Shown: positions 1 to 8,710, numbered from the stretch's first letter. The stretch is 64,000 bases of DNA from Azospirillum baldaniorum (GCF_003119195.2 NZ_CP022253.1:1258001-1322000); one strand, 5' to 3'. Notes: generated by a model not told the origin, from the sequence alone. A program made the numbers and translations.

Positions 1-880
1 GGCCGTGGCGGTGCGGGGCGGTGACGGCGATCGCTTCCCCATCGAGGTGTCGGTGAGCGCGGTCGAGACGGGCGGGCGCCGCGTCTTCACCGGCATCATC
101 CGCGACATCACCGCCCGCAAGCGGAGCGAAAGCGACCTGATCGCGGCGAAGGAAGCCGCCGAGTCCGCGGACCGCGCCAAATCGACCTTCCTCCAGGTCA
201 TGAGCCACGAACTGCGGACCCCGCTGAACGCGGTCATCGGCTTCGCCCAGGTGATCGAGATGCGGCTGCTTGGGACGGGGGAAGTCGACCGTTACATCGA
301 CTATGCCGGGTCGATCCGTCAATCCGGCGAGCATCTGCTGGCGATCATCGACGACATCCTGGACATCACGACCATCGAGGCCGGCGGGCTGCGGCTGAAC
401 GAAACTCCCGTCGAGCCGTCCGCCCTGGTGGGGGAGGCGCTGAACCTCGTCGCCATCCAGTCGGGCAAGCGCGGCGTGCCGATCCGCATCGATCTGGAGG
501 ATGGCCTGCCGACGCTGTTCGGCGACGCGCTTCGCCTGCGGCAGGTGCTGGTGAACCTGCTGTCGAACGCGGTGAAATTCTCCAATCCCGGTGGGACCGC
601 CGTCGTCCGCGCGCGCTGCGGGAGCGACGGCGGGGTGGAACTGTCGGTGACGGACACCGGCATCGGCATCGCGGCGGAGGATCTGCCGACGGTGATGACG
701 CCCTTCGCCCAGGTCGACCAGTCGATGGCGCGGCGCTACGAGGGAATGGGACTTGGCCTGTCCATCTCGAAGCGGCTGGTCGAGGCGCATGGCGGCACGC
801 TGCGCATCGACAGCGCGCCGGGGCAGGGGACCACGGTGACCGTGGCCTTGCCGCCGAGCCGGGGAATGGACGATGCGTGA
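1..880 (+). CDS. Sensor histidine kinase, 5' end missing
   Basis: This is the C-terminal part of a two-component sensor kinase whose start lies left of the window; the reading frame enters at base 2. The first ~40 residues look like the end of a PAS/PAC sensor domain (GIIRDITARK). A HisKA dimerisation domain follows with the phospho-acceptor histidine in SHELRTPLNAVIGF, then a HATPase_c domain with N box (LLSNAVKF), G1 box (DTGIGI) and G2 box (GLGLSISKRLVEAHGG). No receiver domain follows, so it probably signals to a separate response regulator. The ligand and partner cannot be read from this fragment. A terminator-like hairpin lies 30 bp downstream. Confidence 0.93.
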   Translation, partial: AVAVRGGDGDRFPIEVSVSAVETGGRRVFTGIIRDITARKRSESDLIAAKEAAESADRAKSTFLQVMSHELRTPLNAVIGFAQVIEMRLLGTGEVDRYIDYAGSIRQSGEHLLAIIDDILDITTIEAGGLRLNETPVEPSALVGEALNLVAIQSGKRGVPIRIDLEDGLPTLFGDALRLRQVLVNLLSNAVKFSNPGGTAVVRARCGSDGGVELSVTDTGIGIAAEDLPTVMTPFAQVDQSMARRYEGMGLGLSISKRLVEAHGGTLRIDSAPGQGTTVTVALPPSRGMDDA

Positions 881-910
881 CGGGGGCGGCGACGGATCGC
901 TGCGAACGCA

Positions 911-941
911 AAAACGGCGCCCCGGTTTCCCGGGGCGCCTT
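911..941. terminator. Bidirectional terminator, kinase / hsp20
   Basis: A perfect 10-bp stem, GGCGCCCCGG with CCGGGGCGCC and a 4-nt loop, is flanked by AAAA on the left and TT on the right. It sits between the convergent kinase and hsp20 genes and can serve both; the longer T run faces hsp20. Confidence 0.75.
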
Positions 942-995
942 GTCGACGCGTGATGCGCTGGTGCGTGATGCCTTGCGGTTACGCAGCCTGCGCGG

Positions 996-1457
996 TTACG
1001 CAGCCTGCTGGGTCAGCGCGGGCTTCGCCGTACCGGTGGTGCCGATCTGAATGGTCCGCGGCTTCATCGTTTCCGGCACCTCGCGCACCAGATCGATATG
1101 GAGCAGCCCGTTCAGCAGATTGGCGTTGCCCACCTTGATGAAGTCGGCAAGCTGAAAGCGGCGCTCGAAAGCGCGGCCGGCAATACCCCGGTAGAGGAAT
1201 TGGCCGGTCTCCTGTTCCTTCTTAGCTTTCCCTGTGACCACCAAAGAGTTCTGCTGAGCGGTGATCTCCAGATCCTCCGGGCCAAAGCCGGCGACGGCCA
1301 TGGTGATCCGGTAAGCATCGTCGCCCGTCTTCTCGATGTTGTAGGGCGGGTAGGACGCGGCGGCCTCGTCGCCGGTCATCGCGTTCTCCAGGAGACGCGA
1401 GAGGCGGTCGAACCCGACGGTCGAACGGAACAGGGGCGAAAGGTCGTAGGAGCGCAT
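996..1457 (-). CDS. Small heat-shock protein (Hsp20/IbpA type)
   Basis: A 153-residue ATP-independent holdase chaperone of the alpha-crystallin family, acting in the cytoplasm on unfolding proteins. The N-terminal arm (SPLFRSTVGFDRL) and the alpha-crystallin domain (NIEKTGDDAYRITMAVAGF through GIAGRAFERRFQLADFI) match the IbpA-like class A proteins of alphaproteobacteria. The ATG at 1457 was chosen because a strong GGAGGA Shine-Dalgarno lies 6 bases upstream. A longer in-frame start at 1592 would add residues unlike the family. The leader looks like a ROSE thermometer (separate entry), which implies heat-induced translation. Confidence 0.93.
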   Translation of the reverse strand: MRSYDLSPLFRSTVGFDRLSRLLENAMTGDEAAASYPPYNIEKTGDDAYRITMAVAGFGPEDLEITAQQNSLVVTGKAKKEQETGQFLYRGIAGRAFERRFQLADFIKVGNANLLNGLLHIDLVREVPETMKPRTIQIGTTGTAKPALTQQAA

Positions 1458-1514
1458 GACATATCCTCCAAAAGAGCGATACAGCGATCGGGGACCACGA
1501 TCATCGTCGGTCCC
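1458..1514 (-). promoter_or_regulatory. ROSE-like RNA thermometer in hsp20 leader
   Basis: In the hsp20 transcript the Shine-Dalgarno GGAGGAU (around 1463-1469) can pair with AUCGCUC (1474-1480), leaving one bulged G and a U-rich loop. This contains the UYGCU core that defines ROSE elements of alpha- and gammaproteobacterial small heat-shock genes. A second, stronger hairpin (GGGACC/GGUCCC outer stem with an ACGA/UCGU inner stem) lies upstream at 1491-1514. The base pairing is read directly; assignment to ROSE is inference from the motif and the gene it precedes. Confidence 0.65.
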
Positions 1515-1733
1515 TCGGCTTGCGGATCCGGCGAACCCCAACTGGGCGTCCGCCGATACCGCGACAGATAAGCGAGCGTTCTTCCCGTTCAAGAGCGCGC
1601 TTTTCGAAATTCACCGGACCGCGCCGTCCCCGGCCATAGGGCGGAAGGCGGGGCTCCACATCCACAAACCGATTGTTAATCAGTTGCGGCGAGGCTCGGA
1701 ATCGGGCCATCCGGCCGCGGGAGGGGTACGGCC

Positions 1734-2144
1734 GTGATGGAAACACCGACCTTCTTCAACGGGACTTATGATGAGACGATGGCGCTGCTGATCGAGGCGC
1801 GCAATTACATCGCCTATCATGACGCCGCCAGCCATCGGGCGCTACCGCCCCATGTCCGGCTTCAGATCTCGTACGAATCGATGCGGGTGACCAGCCGGCT
1901 GACCCAGGTCATGGCTTGGCTGCTGGCGCAGAAGGCCGTCCATGCCGGGGAAATGACCCGCGAGCAGGCGGCGAGCGACGATTTCGCCCTGTCGGGAGGG
2001 GACATCTGCACCGATCCCTCCGGCCCCGACAACGAGCAGCTTCCGGAAGGCCTGCGCAGCCTTCTGGAGCGCAGCCACCGGCTCTACATGCGCGTCGCCC
2101 GGCTGGACGAGCGCGCCCGCGACGCGGTGGCTCTGGCCAGCTGA
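1734..2144 (+). CDS. rcdA: RcdA-type regulator of CtrA degradation (DUF1465)
   Basis: This protein of about 136 residues matches the DUF1465/RcdA family in length and helical pattern (YDETMALLIEARNYIAYHD; RLQISYESMRVTSRLTQVMAWLLAQKA). In Caulobacter RcdA is an adaptor that, with CpdR and PopA, delivers the master regulator CtrA and other substrates to the ClpXP protease at the G1-S transition. Overlapping starts GTG (1734) and ATG (1737) share one GGGAGGGG ribosome site, 7 or 10 bases upstream, so the N-terminus is uncertain by one residue. It is convergent with rpmE, with a shared terminator between them. Confidence 0.85.
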   Translation: MMETPTFFNGTYDETMALLIEARNYIAYHDAASHRALPPHVRLQISYESMRVTSRLTQVMAWLLAQKAVHAGEMTREQAASDDFALSGGDICTDPSGPDNEQLPEGLRSLLERSHRLYMRVARLDERARDAVALAS

Positions 2145-2172
2145 CGGTCGGCTTTCTCAAAAGCCGCAAACG

Positions 2173-2213
2173 CGAAAAGGGCGTCCGGCGAACCGGACGC
2201 CCCTTTTCGTTTT
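2173..2213. terminator. Bidirectional terminator, rcdA / rpmE
   Basis: A long hairpin: CGAAAAGGGCGTCCGG pairs with CCGGACGCCCCTTTTCG (one bulged C) around a CGAA loop, followed by TTTT. It lies between the convergent rcdA and rpmE stops. Confidence 0.8.
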
Positions 2214-2227
2214 GCGGACGAAGAAGA

Positions 2228-2452
2228 TTACTTCTTCAGGCCGAAGCTCGCGAAGCGCTTGTTGAACTTGGCGATCTGGCCGCCCGTGTCCAGCAGCTTC
2301 TGCACGCCGGTCCAAGCCGGGTGCGACTTCGGGTCGATGTCGAGGCGCAGCGTATCGCCCGGCTTGCCCATCGTGGAGCGGGTCTTGAACGTGCTGCCGT
2401 CGGTCATCACCACGTTGATCTCGTGGTAGTCGGGATGGATATCAGTCTTCAT
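2228..2452 (-). CDS. rpmE: 50S ribosomal protein L31
   Basis: A 74-residue ribosomal protein L31 of the large-subunit intersubunit bridge. [12 protein letters not shown], the central [12 protein letters not shown] and the C-terminal FNKRFASFG are typical. There is no cysteine at all, so it is the C-minus form that lacks the zinc ribbon found in many bacteria; this form is usual in alphaproteobacteria. The ATG at 2452 fits the family length; a longer open frame upstream has no homologous features. Confidence 0.96.
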   Translation of the reverse strand: MKTDIHPDYHEINVVMTDGSTFKTRSTMGKPGDTLRLDIDPKSHPAWTGVQKLLDTGGQIAKFNKRFASFGLKK

Positions 2453-2775
2453 GGCCGGGGTTCCTGCAAAGCGAGCGCGGTCTATAGCAAAGCATGCGGC
2501 ATGATGCAACCGCGTTCCTGCGCCGGAAAGGCGGGTGGTTCCAAACCACCGCCGCTTCGCTCTGCCACCCCCATCCTTCACCACGGAGACACCGGGGCAC
2601 AGAGGATTCGAGCGTTTTCGGAACGCGGCGGTCACGGCGGGTTCTCCACGTCTTTGTGACTGTATGGTTCAATCGGGTGGCCACACCATACCTTGTTCAT
2701 AGGCCCACCCCTTGCTATATGCCGGGTTTGCCCCCGTGCACCGCCTGCACATCGTCCTGCCGCTGGGGAGCCCCG
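2453..2775. other. Divergent intergenic region rpmE / ABC exporter
   Basis: No gene was recognised in these 323 bases. They hold the likely rpmE promoter (separate entry) and the unidentified promoter of the ABC exporter. A stretch at 2579-2612 (caccacggagacaccgggg and following) resembles the repetitive GGAGACAC-rich snippets found between genes in many genomes, but only one copy is visible here. Confidence 0.5.
2481..2509 (-). promoter_or_regulatory. Candidate sigma-70 promoter of rpmE
   Basis: On the minus strand TTGCAT, a 17-base spacer and TATAGA are found 29 bases before the rpmE start. The spacing is ideal. The -10 is good; the -35 keeps only TTG. Confidence 0.4.
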
Positions 2776-4608
2776 GTGTCCCGTCATTCGTCGAAATCCG
2801 ATCCGGTGTCCGAAGGGGCGCCTTCCTCCGCGTCGCGCCGGCGCAACCTGTCGCCGCTGCGCCGGCTGTTTCCTTTCCTGTGGCCATACCGGTTGCAGAT
2901 TCTGGGCGCCATGCTGGCCCTGACCGTTGCCGCCGGGACCGTGCTGGGGCTGGGGCAGGGGATGCGCGTCCTGGTGGACCAGGGCTTCGTCGCGGGCGAT
3001 TCGGCCCTGCTCGACCGGGCGCTCCTGGTTCTGCTGGTGGTCATCGTGCTGATGGCCGCCTCGACCTTCGGGCGCTTCTATCTGGTGAGCTGGATCGGCG
3101 AGCGGGTGGTGGCCGACATCCGCCGCGCCGTCTACAGCCATGTGGTGAAGCTCTCCCCCGGCTTCTTCGAGACCACCAAGACCGGCGAGATCCTGACGCG
3201 CCTGACCACCGACACCGAGGTGCTTCAGACCGTGGTCGGCTCCTCCGTCTCGATCGCGCTGCGCAACACGCTGATGTTCGTTGGCGGCACGGCGATGCTG
3301 TTGGTGACGTCGCCGAAGCTGGCGGGGCTGGTGTTCCTGGGCGTGCCGGTGGTCATCCTGCCGATCATCATCCTGGGGCGGCGGGTGCGCGCCCTGTCGC
3401 GGGCCAGCCAGGACAAGATCGCCGACCTCGGCTCCTTCGTGGAGGAGACGCTGGGCGCCATCCGCACGATGCAGGCCTACACGCATGAGACCATCGACCG
3501 CAGCCTGTTCGGGGCGCGGGTGGAGGACGCCTTCGCCACCGCCCGGCGGCGGGTGACGGTGCGCGCCATCATGACGATGATCGTCATCGTGCTGGTGTTC
3601 GGTTCGGTCGGCCTCATCCTGTGGATCGGCGGACATGACGTGCTGGCCGGGCGGTTGACCGTGGGGCAGCTCTCGGCCTTCGTCATCTATTCGGTGGTCG
3701 TCGCCGGTTCGGTCGGGGCGATCAGCGAGGTGGCCGGCGACCTTCAGCGCGCCGCCGGCGCCACGGAGCGGCTGTTCGACCTGCTGGACACCGAACCGGA
3801 AATCCGCGCCCCGGCCAACCCGCGCGCCCTGCCGGAACCGGCGCAGGGGGCACTGTCGTTCCGCGACGTGCGTTTCCATTACCCGTCGCGCCCGGACTGG
3901 GCGGCGCTGAAGGAATTCTCCCTGGAGATCGAGCCGGGCGAGACGGTGGCCCTGGTCGGCCCGTCGGGCTCCGGCAAATCCACGGTGTTCCAGCTTCTGC
4001 TGCGCTTCTACGATCCGCAGGCCGGAGCGGTCACCCTGGACGGGGTGGACGTCCGCGACGCCGATCCGGTGGAGGTGCGGCGGCGGCTCGGTCTCGTGGC
4101 GCAGGACCCGGTGGTCTTCTCCGCCAACGCCTGGGAGAACATCCGCTACGGGCGTCCGGACGCCAGCGACGCGGAGGTGCTCGCCGCCGCCGAGGCGGCC
4201 CACGCGCTGGAGTTCCTGCAGGCGTTGCCCGAGGGGCTGGACACGTTCCTGGGCGAGAAGGGCGTGCGGCTGTCGGGCGGCCAGCGCCAGCGCCTGTCCA
4301 TCGCGCGGGCCATCCTGCGCGACCCGCCGGTTCTGCTGCTCGACGAGGCGACCAGCGCGCTCGACGCGGAGAGCGAGCGCATGGTGCAGGACGCGCTGGA
4401 CAAGCTGATGACCCGGCGCACAACGATCATCATCGCCCACCGGCTGGCGACCGTCCTGAACGCCGACCGGATCGTGGTGATGGAGCAGGGGCGCGTCGTC
4501 GCCACCGGGCGCCATGCCGATCTGGTCCGCGAGGGCGGCCTCTACGCCCGCCTTGCGGCGCTCCAGTTCGACCGTGCGGCGGACGAGGCCGGGCTGGTCA
4601 GCGGGTAA
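2776..4608 (+). CDS. ABC exporter, fused membrane and ATPase domains
   Basis: A 610-residue half-size ABC exporter of the MsbA/ABCB class, working as a homodimer in the inner membrane. Residues ~30-320 form a six-helix transmembrane domain. The ATPase domain carries Walker A GPSGSGKST at 395-403, signature LSGGQRQR, Walker B VLLLDEATSALD and the H-loop IIAHRLATV. The GTG at 2776 follows a GGGGAG ribosome site by 6 bases and matches the usual N-terminal length; the frame stays open further upstream without homology. The substrate cannot be told from sequence (lipid, peptide or drug are all possible). Confidence 0.92.
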   Translation: MSRHSSKSDPVSEGAPSSASRRRNLSPLRRLFPFLWPYRLQILGAMLALTVAAGTVLGLGQGMRVLVDQGFVAGDSALLDRALLVLLVVIVLMAASTFGRFYLVSWIGERVVADIRRAVYSHVVKLSPGFFETTKTGEILTRLTTDTEVLQTVVGSSVSIALRNTLMFVGGTAMLLVTSPKLAGLVFLGVPVVILPIIILGRRVRALSRASQDKIADLGSFVEETLGAIRTMQAYTHETIDRSLFGARVEDAFATARRRVTVRAIMTMIVIVLVFGSVGLILWIGGHDVLAGRLTVGQLSAFVIYSVVVAGSVGAISEVAGDLQRAAGATERLFDLLDTEPEIRAPANPRALPEPAQGALSFRDVRFHYPSRPDWAALKEFSLEIEPGETVALVGPSGSGKSTVFQLLLRFYDPQAGAVTLDGVDVRDADPVEVRRRLGLVAQDPVVFSANAWENIRYGRPDASDAEVLAAAEAAHALEFLQALPEGLDTFLGEKGVRLSGGQRQRLSIARAILRDPPVLLLDEATSALDAESERMVQDALDKLMTRRTTIIIAHRLATVLNADRIVVMEQGRVVATGRHADLVREGGLYARLAALQFDRAADEAGLVSG

Positions 4609-4665
4609 GGAGCCCCTCGGGCGCCTCATCCGGAACCCGTCCGCGCTTGCGGCGGTTGTCCGGCC

Positions 4666-5463
4666 ATGTCCTCAGACACGACGCATTCTCCTTCACCGGC
4701 GCGGGCGGCCGCGGGGTTTCCCTGGGCAGGCTACCTGCTGGGCTTCGCGCTGGGCGGCTTCTTCGACGGAATCCTGCTGCATCAGGTGCTGCAGTGGCAT
4801 CACCTGCTGTCGGCGGTCGAGTCCTCCGCCGTCCAGGACATCCGCGTCCAGATCCTGGCGGACGGCCTGTTCCACGCCGCGATGTACGTCGTCGCGGCCG
4901 GCGGCCTGTGGCTGCTCTGGCGGAGCCGGCACCGCTTCGCCGAGCCCGGGGCGGACCGCCAGATGTTCGCCAACGCGCTGATCGGCTTCGGCGCCTGGCA
5001 CCTGATCGACGGCGTCCTGTCCCACTGGATTCTCGGCATCCACCGCATCCGCATGGATTCGGCGAACCCGCTGCTCTGGGACCTGCTGTGGTTCGTCGTC
5101 TTCGGCGTCGCCGTCGTCGCGGCGGGCTGGCGGCTGCGGCGTGGCGGGGGAGGAGGCAACGGTGGCCGCGCGGTGCCCGTCGTCCTGACGCTGGTGGTCC
5201 TGATCGCCGGGCCGGTCGCCGCTCTGCCGCCGCCGGGCGTGACGACGGTGATGGTGCTGTTCAAACCCGGCACGACGGCGCCGGACGTCTTCGCCGCCGT
5301 GGCGGCGGTGGACGGGCGGACGGTCTGGCAGGACCCTTCCGGCCAGCTCTGGGCCATCGACCTGGGCGAGGCCGGCAGCCCGACGGCGCTGTACCGGCAC
5401 GGCGCCCTGCTGGTCAGCAACACGTTGCTGCCGACCGGCTGCCTCGACTGGTTCCGGACCTGA
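4666..5463 (+). CDS. DUF2243 family multispanning membrane protein
   Basis: A 265-residue membrane protein. The first ~165 residues match the DUF2243 pattern: GYLLGFALGGFFDGILLHQVLQWHH with several conserved His and Asp residues, then HLIDGVLSHWILGIHRIR. There are about four hydrophobic segments. The histidines within membrane helices suggest metal or heme binding, but no function is established. The last ~100 residues are a further hydrophobic segment plus a soluble tail ending PTGCLDWFRT, which I do not recognise. It follows the ABC exporter by 57 bp on the same strand and may be co-transcribed. Confidence 0.8.
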   Translation: MSSDTTHSPSPARAAAGFPWAGYLLGFALGGFFDGILLHQVLQWHHLLSAVESSAVQDIRVQILADGLFHAAMYVVAAGGLWLLWRSRHRFAEPGADRQMFANALIGFGAWHLIDGVLSHWILGIHRIRMDSANPLLWDLLWFVVFGVAVVAAGWRLRRGGGGGNGGRAVPVVLTLVVLIAGPVAALPPPGVTTVMVLFKPGTTAPDVFAAVAAVDGRTVWQDPSGQLWAIDLGEAGSPTALYRHGALLVSNTLLPTGCLDWFRT

Positions 5464-5478
5464 CGCGCCGCCTCCCGG

Positions 5479-7005
5479 TTACGCCACGCCGAGGCGGCGC
5501 AGGGTGGGCAGGCGCAAGCGGGTGAAGCGGTCGAACCGGGCGCGCAGCTCCGCCAGATTCGCCTCCTCTCCGTCGAGCCGCGCGCCATCGCGCGACAGGA
5601 CGAGCCCATCGGCCGACAGCGCTTCCCAGGCGGTCGCCGCGGGGTCGGCGCCGCGGCGCCGGGCCAGCAGGAACAGCGCCTCCAGCCGCGACACCGCGAC
5701 GCCGGAGCCGAGAACGGGCGACGCCAGCGTGTCCAGCGTGTCGTCGCGGCGGTTGCGCTCCAGGATGGCTGCGTTGAAGCGGTCGCTCTGGAGCGCGCGC
5801 GCCACCTGACCGGCCTCGGGCAGGGCGGGCGCCGCCAGCGCCAGGCTGGTCAGGATCATCAGCGCGCGCAGCACGGCCTCCTCGCCATAGCGGGCCAGGG
5901 CGGGAAGGGCCGACAATTCGGCCAGCGTGGGCGTGCCGGCGGCCAGCGCCTCGGCCAGCGGGCCGTGGAGGTCCTGCGGCAGGGGCACGCGCCCGACCGG
6001 GGCCAGGATCACCTCCGGCAGATCGTCGGGTGGCACCAGAAGGGCGAAGCGGGTGGCGCGCAGCCGGTCCCGCCGTTCCGCCGCGGTCAGCCGCCCGGCG
6101 CCTTTCACAAACAGGTCGCGGCGGAAGGCGCGGTTGGTCAGCAGGTCGCGCAGCGTCTCGCGGTAGGCTGGGTCGCGCGCCTCGGCCAGCAGGGGCAGGG
6201 CATCCGGCGGCAGGGACAGCTCGTCCATCTGCTCCATCGGGACGGCGGGACCGGCGAAGTCCAGCTTGGCCGCCGCCAGTTCCCGCGCCACGTTGGCGTG
6301 GTAGAAGGCCGTCCAGTCGCGGTTCAGATATTCATGGGCGATGTAGTTGGGCGATTTGCGCTTCAGCGAGTCCAGCCGCGCCGGCAGCGCGTCGGCCTGG
6401 GCGAACCAGCCGGCGTTGAGGGCGGTCAGGCGGCTGGCGAAAGCCACGGCCTCCTCGATCCGCTCCGGCAGCGGGCCGGTGCGGTCGGCGCAATGCTCGA
6501 CCAGGACGCGGCGCAGCGGCATGTAGGCGAGCGTGCCGGGCAGGGCGTTGTAGCTGACGAAGGCCAGCCCGCCGGGCTTCAGCCGCCGCTTCAGCAGGTC
6601 CACCAGAATCGCCCGGTTCTCCGCGCTGACCCAGGACCAGACGCCGTGCAAAGTCACGATGTCCAGGTTCTTGGCCCCGCCTTCGGCGTATTCGGCGAAG
6701 CTCTCCTCCAGGAAGGCGGCGTTGCCCAGCCCGGCCTCGGCGGCGAGGCGCTGGGCGCCGGCGATGTGGCCGGGGTTGAAGTCCACCGCCTCGAACCGGG
6801 CGTCGGGATGGCAGCCGGCCAGGACGGCGCTGCTCACCCCCTGGCCGCAGCCGATCTCCGCGCAGGTGAAGGACCCGGCGAGGTCCATCGGCGACCGCCA
6901 GCCGCGCAGGGTCAGCGCGAAGGACAGCAGCGCCGGCGACAGTTCCCGATAGAAGGCGTGGATGTAGCCGATTCCGCCCACATAGCCCTCGGTCCAGCCC
7001 TGCAT
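5479..7005 (-). CDS. SAM-dependent methyltransferase with C-terminal regulatory domain
   Basis: A 508-residue class I methyltransferase. Motif I AEIGCGQG is at residues 49-55, followed by FEAVDFNPGHIAGA and an acidic motif region (LDIVTLHGVWSWV). Residues ~210-500 resemble the methyltransferase regulatory domain seen fused to this enzyme type in alphaproteobacteria. The substrate is unknown. The ATG at 7005 follows a GGAGGGAG ribosome site. Upstream in-frame codons would add about 46 unconserved residues. Confidence 0.85.
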   Translation of the reverse strand: MQGWTEGYVGGIGYIHAFYRELSPALLSFALTLRGWRSPMDLAGSFTCAEIGCGQGVSSAVLAGCHPDARFEAVDFNPGHIAGAQRLAAEAGLGNAAFLEESFAEYAEGGAKNLDIVTLHGVWSWVSAENRAILVDLLKRRLKPGGLAFVSYNALPGTLAYMPLRRVLVEHCADRTGPLPERIEEAVAFASRLTALNAGWFAQADALPARLDSLKRKSPNYIAHEYLNRDWTAFYHANVARELAAAKLDFAGPAVPMEQMDELSLPPDALPLLAEARDPAYRETLRDLLTNRAFRRDLFVKGAGRLTAAERRDRLRATRFALLVPPDDLPEVILAPVGRVPLPQDLHGPLAEALAAGTPTLAELSALPALARYGEEAVLRALMILTSLALAAPALPEAGQVARALQSDRFNAAILERNRRDDTLDTLASPVLGSGVAVSRLEALFLLARRRGADPAATAWEALSADGLVLSRDGARLDGEEANLAELRARFDRFTRLRLPTLRRLGVA

Positions 7006-7314
7006 CGTCTCCACTCCCTCCGTCCACCGGTCCTGCCGTCCGCTGGGGAAGGGTGATACCGCCGGGCTTGGCCGGCTGTCAAAGAAGGCGGCCGAAGAGG
7101 GCGGTTTTGAGGGGTGTGTGCGGAGCCGGAATGAGCCCCGCAAAAAAATGCGATCCTATCCATTTTGGTATCGACAAGCCTCGGACCCTTCGTTATAAAC
7201 CGCGCCACACCGGCCGGGACGACGGCTTGGCCGGACAGGAACCCTAGTCGATACGGTCAGGCACCCCCTGACGCAGAGACGAAGGCTCCGGTGCCGGTGT
7301 GAACGAGAAGTGAT
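7006..7314. other. Intergenic region before the tRNA-Lys pair
   Basis: No coding sequence was recognised in these 309 bases. They contain the start region of the minus-strand methyltransferase gene and a sigma-70-like promoter (7171-7199) pointing at the tRNA genes. Confidence 0.6.
7171..7199 (+). promoter_or_regulatory. Sigma-70 type promoter for tRNA-Lys genes
   Basis: TCGACA and TATAAA are separated by exactly 17 bases, close to the TTGACA/TATAAT consensus, 115 bases before the first tRNA-Lys. No other gene downstream could use it. Confidence 0.6.
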
Positions 7315-7390
<76 letters not shown>

Positions 7391-7464
7391 TCACTTTCCG
7401 GATCGAAAGGGATCGTTCCCAGGACTCCTTTCACGCCGCCGGATGCTTCGCTCCGGATGGGAAT

Positions 7465-7540
<76 letters not shown>

Positions 7541-7570
7541 TTCCCGAGACAACGGCACGACAGCGACGCA

Positions 7571-7602
7571 CACAAAAGGGCTGCCCTCGGGCGGCCCTTT
7601 GT
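7571..7602. terminator. Terminator after tRNA-Lys / maoC
   Basis: CACAAAAGGGC pairs with GCCCTTTGTG through a GC-rich inner stem, located between the convergent tRNA pair and the MaoC gene. It is likely used in both directions. Confidence 0.7.
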
Positions 7603-7626
7603 GCGTTTGGGGCTCTGCTTACGCTA

Positions 7627-8082
7627 TCAACCCTTATCGGTGCCGGGGCGGCGGGGGACGAGCAGGTTCGCGGTCATCTGCTGCACGGTCTCGCCGTCCT
7701 GGTTGAGGGTGATGGTGCGCACGCGGGCGATGCCGCGGTCGGGGCGCTTGGCCGACACGCGGACCTCCAGGATCTCGCTCTCGATGCGCAGAACGTCGCC
7801 GGGGCGGGTGGGCTTGGGCCAGCGGATGTCCTCCACCCCCATCCCGACGAAGCCGCCGGCGAGCGCGCCGTCTCCCGTGACGATCATCCGCATGGTCAGC
7901 CCGGCGGTGTGCCAGCCGCTCGCCGCCAGCCCGCCGAAGACGCTGTCCCGCGCCGCCTCGGGGTCGAGGTGGAAGGGCTGCGGGTCGAACTGCCGTGCGA
8001 AGGCGACGATGTCCTCCTCCGTCACGGTCACCGGGCCGCCGTTGAAGCGGTCACCGGGGGTCAGGTCGTCAAGATAGCGCAT
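7627..8082 (-). CDS. MaoC-like enoyl-CoA hydratase
   Basis: A 151-residue hot-dog-fold protein of the MaoC dehydratase family. The hydratase motif with catalytic Asp and His is visible (AFARQFDPQPFHLDPEAA), followed by GGLAASGWHTAGLTMRM. Such enzymes hydrate 2-enoyl-CoAs to (R)-3-hydroxyacyl-CoAs, feeding fatty-acid oxidation or polyhydroxyalkanoate synthesis; the true substrate is not shown. The ATG at 8082 (MRYLDDL) is the family start. The gene stands alone. Confidence 0.88.
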   Translation of the reverse strand: MRYLDDLTPGDRFNGGPVTVTEEDIVAFARQFDPQPFHLDPEAARDSVFGGLAASGWHTAGLTMRMIVTGDGALAGGFVGMGVEDIRWPKPTRPGDVLRIESEILEVRVSAKRPDRGIARVRTITLNQDGETVQQMTANLLVPRRPGTDKG

Positions 8083-8173
8083 CGGTCGGCGGACTCCCGT
8101 GGGTGGCGGCACCGTCGCTTTGCGTTAACCTTTGCGGGGCGGGAATGAAAGCGATACCTGCCACGTAAAAATT

Positions 8174-8240
8174 GCAAAGCAGCCGGGACGCAAAATGTCG
8201 GGGCGGAAAATGCCTGCCGACAAAGCGCCGGGACACAAAA
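8174..8240. repeat. Imperfect direct repeat upstream of maoC
   Basis: gcaaagcagccgggacgcaa (8174-8193) recurs as acaaagcgccgggacacaa at 8220-8238, both followed by AA, with a single-base gap and two substitutions. A looser GGCGGAAAATGCC lies between. It may be an operator or chance. Confidence 0.35.
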
Positions 8241-8268
8241 CAACGACGCCGCAGGGCGGGCCTGCGGC
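8236..8268 (-). terminator. Candidate terminator of sciP
   Basis: An 8-bp stem GCCGCAGG/CCTGCGGC, followed on the minus strand by a T-rich stretch (TTGTTTTG), 35 bases after the sciP stop. Confidence 0.5.
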
Positions 8269-8302
8269 GGTCTGGTCCGGTCGGACGGCGACCGAAAGTC
8301 GC

Positions 8303-8647
8303 TTATTCGGCGGCGGTGCTGGCCATGCGGCTGCGCACGGACGGTGGCGGCTGGTTCCCACGATAGTCCTGCAGCCGCGTGGCGCGCAGGCCCCGCATGC
8401 CGTGGCTGTCGATCAGCCGCTGCCAGGACAGGAATTCCTCCACGGACAGGGTGTAGCGGCGGCACGCCTCCTCGAGGCTGATCAGCCCCGAACGCACGCC
8501 GGCCACGACCTCCGCCTTGCGCCGCATGACCCAGCGCTTGGTGTCCGGAGGGGGAAGATCATTTTCTGTCATCGGCCGTCCTGCTGGACCGATGACCGAC
8601 GCTCCACTGGAGCCATCGTCGCTCATTTCAAGCTCGCGAGATGACAT
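8303..8647 (-). CDS. sciP: CtrA inhibitor SciP (DUF1153)
   Basis: A DUF1153 protein of ~114 residues with the SciP core PPPDTKRWVMRRKAEVVAGV, then GLISLEEACRRYTLSVEEFL and RATRLQDYR. In Caulobacter SciP is a helix-turn-helix protein that binds CtrA and DNA and blocks CtrA-driven transcription in G1. The ATG at 8647 was chosen because GGAG lies 9 bases upstream; in-frame ATGs at 8665 and 8626 are alternatives. The N-terminal ~25 residues and the Pro/Ser-rich tail are less conserved. It lies downstream of flgD beyond a terminator, with a CtrA-like site in front. Confidence 0.87.
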   Translation of the reverse strand: MSSRELEMSDDGSSGASVIGPAGRPMTENDLPPPDTKRWVMRRKAEVVAGVRSGLISLEEACRRYTLSVEEFLSWQRLIDSHGMRGLRATRLQDYRGNQPPPSVRSRMASTAAE

Positions 8648-8710
8648 GCGCGGACGCTCCACCATCAGCAGTGTATTCCACGATTTGGTGGTAACCTACC
8701 CCTTCTCCGC

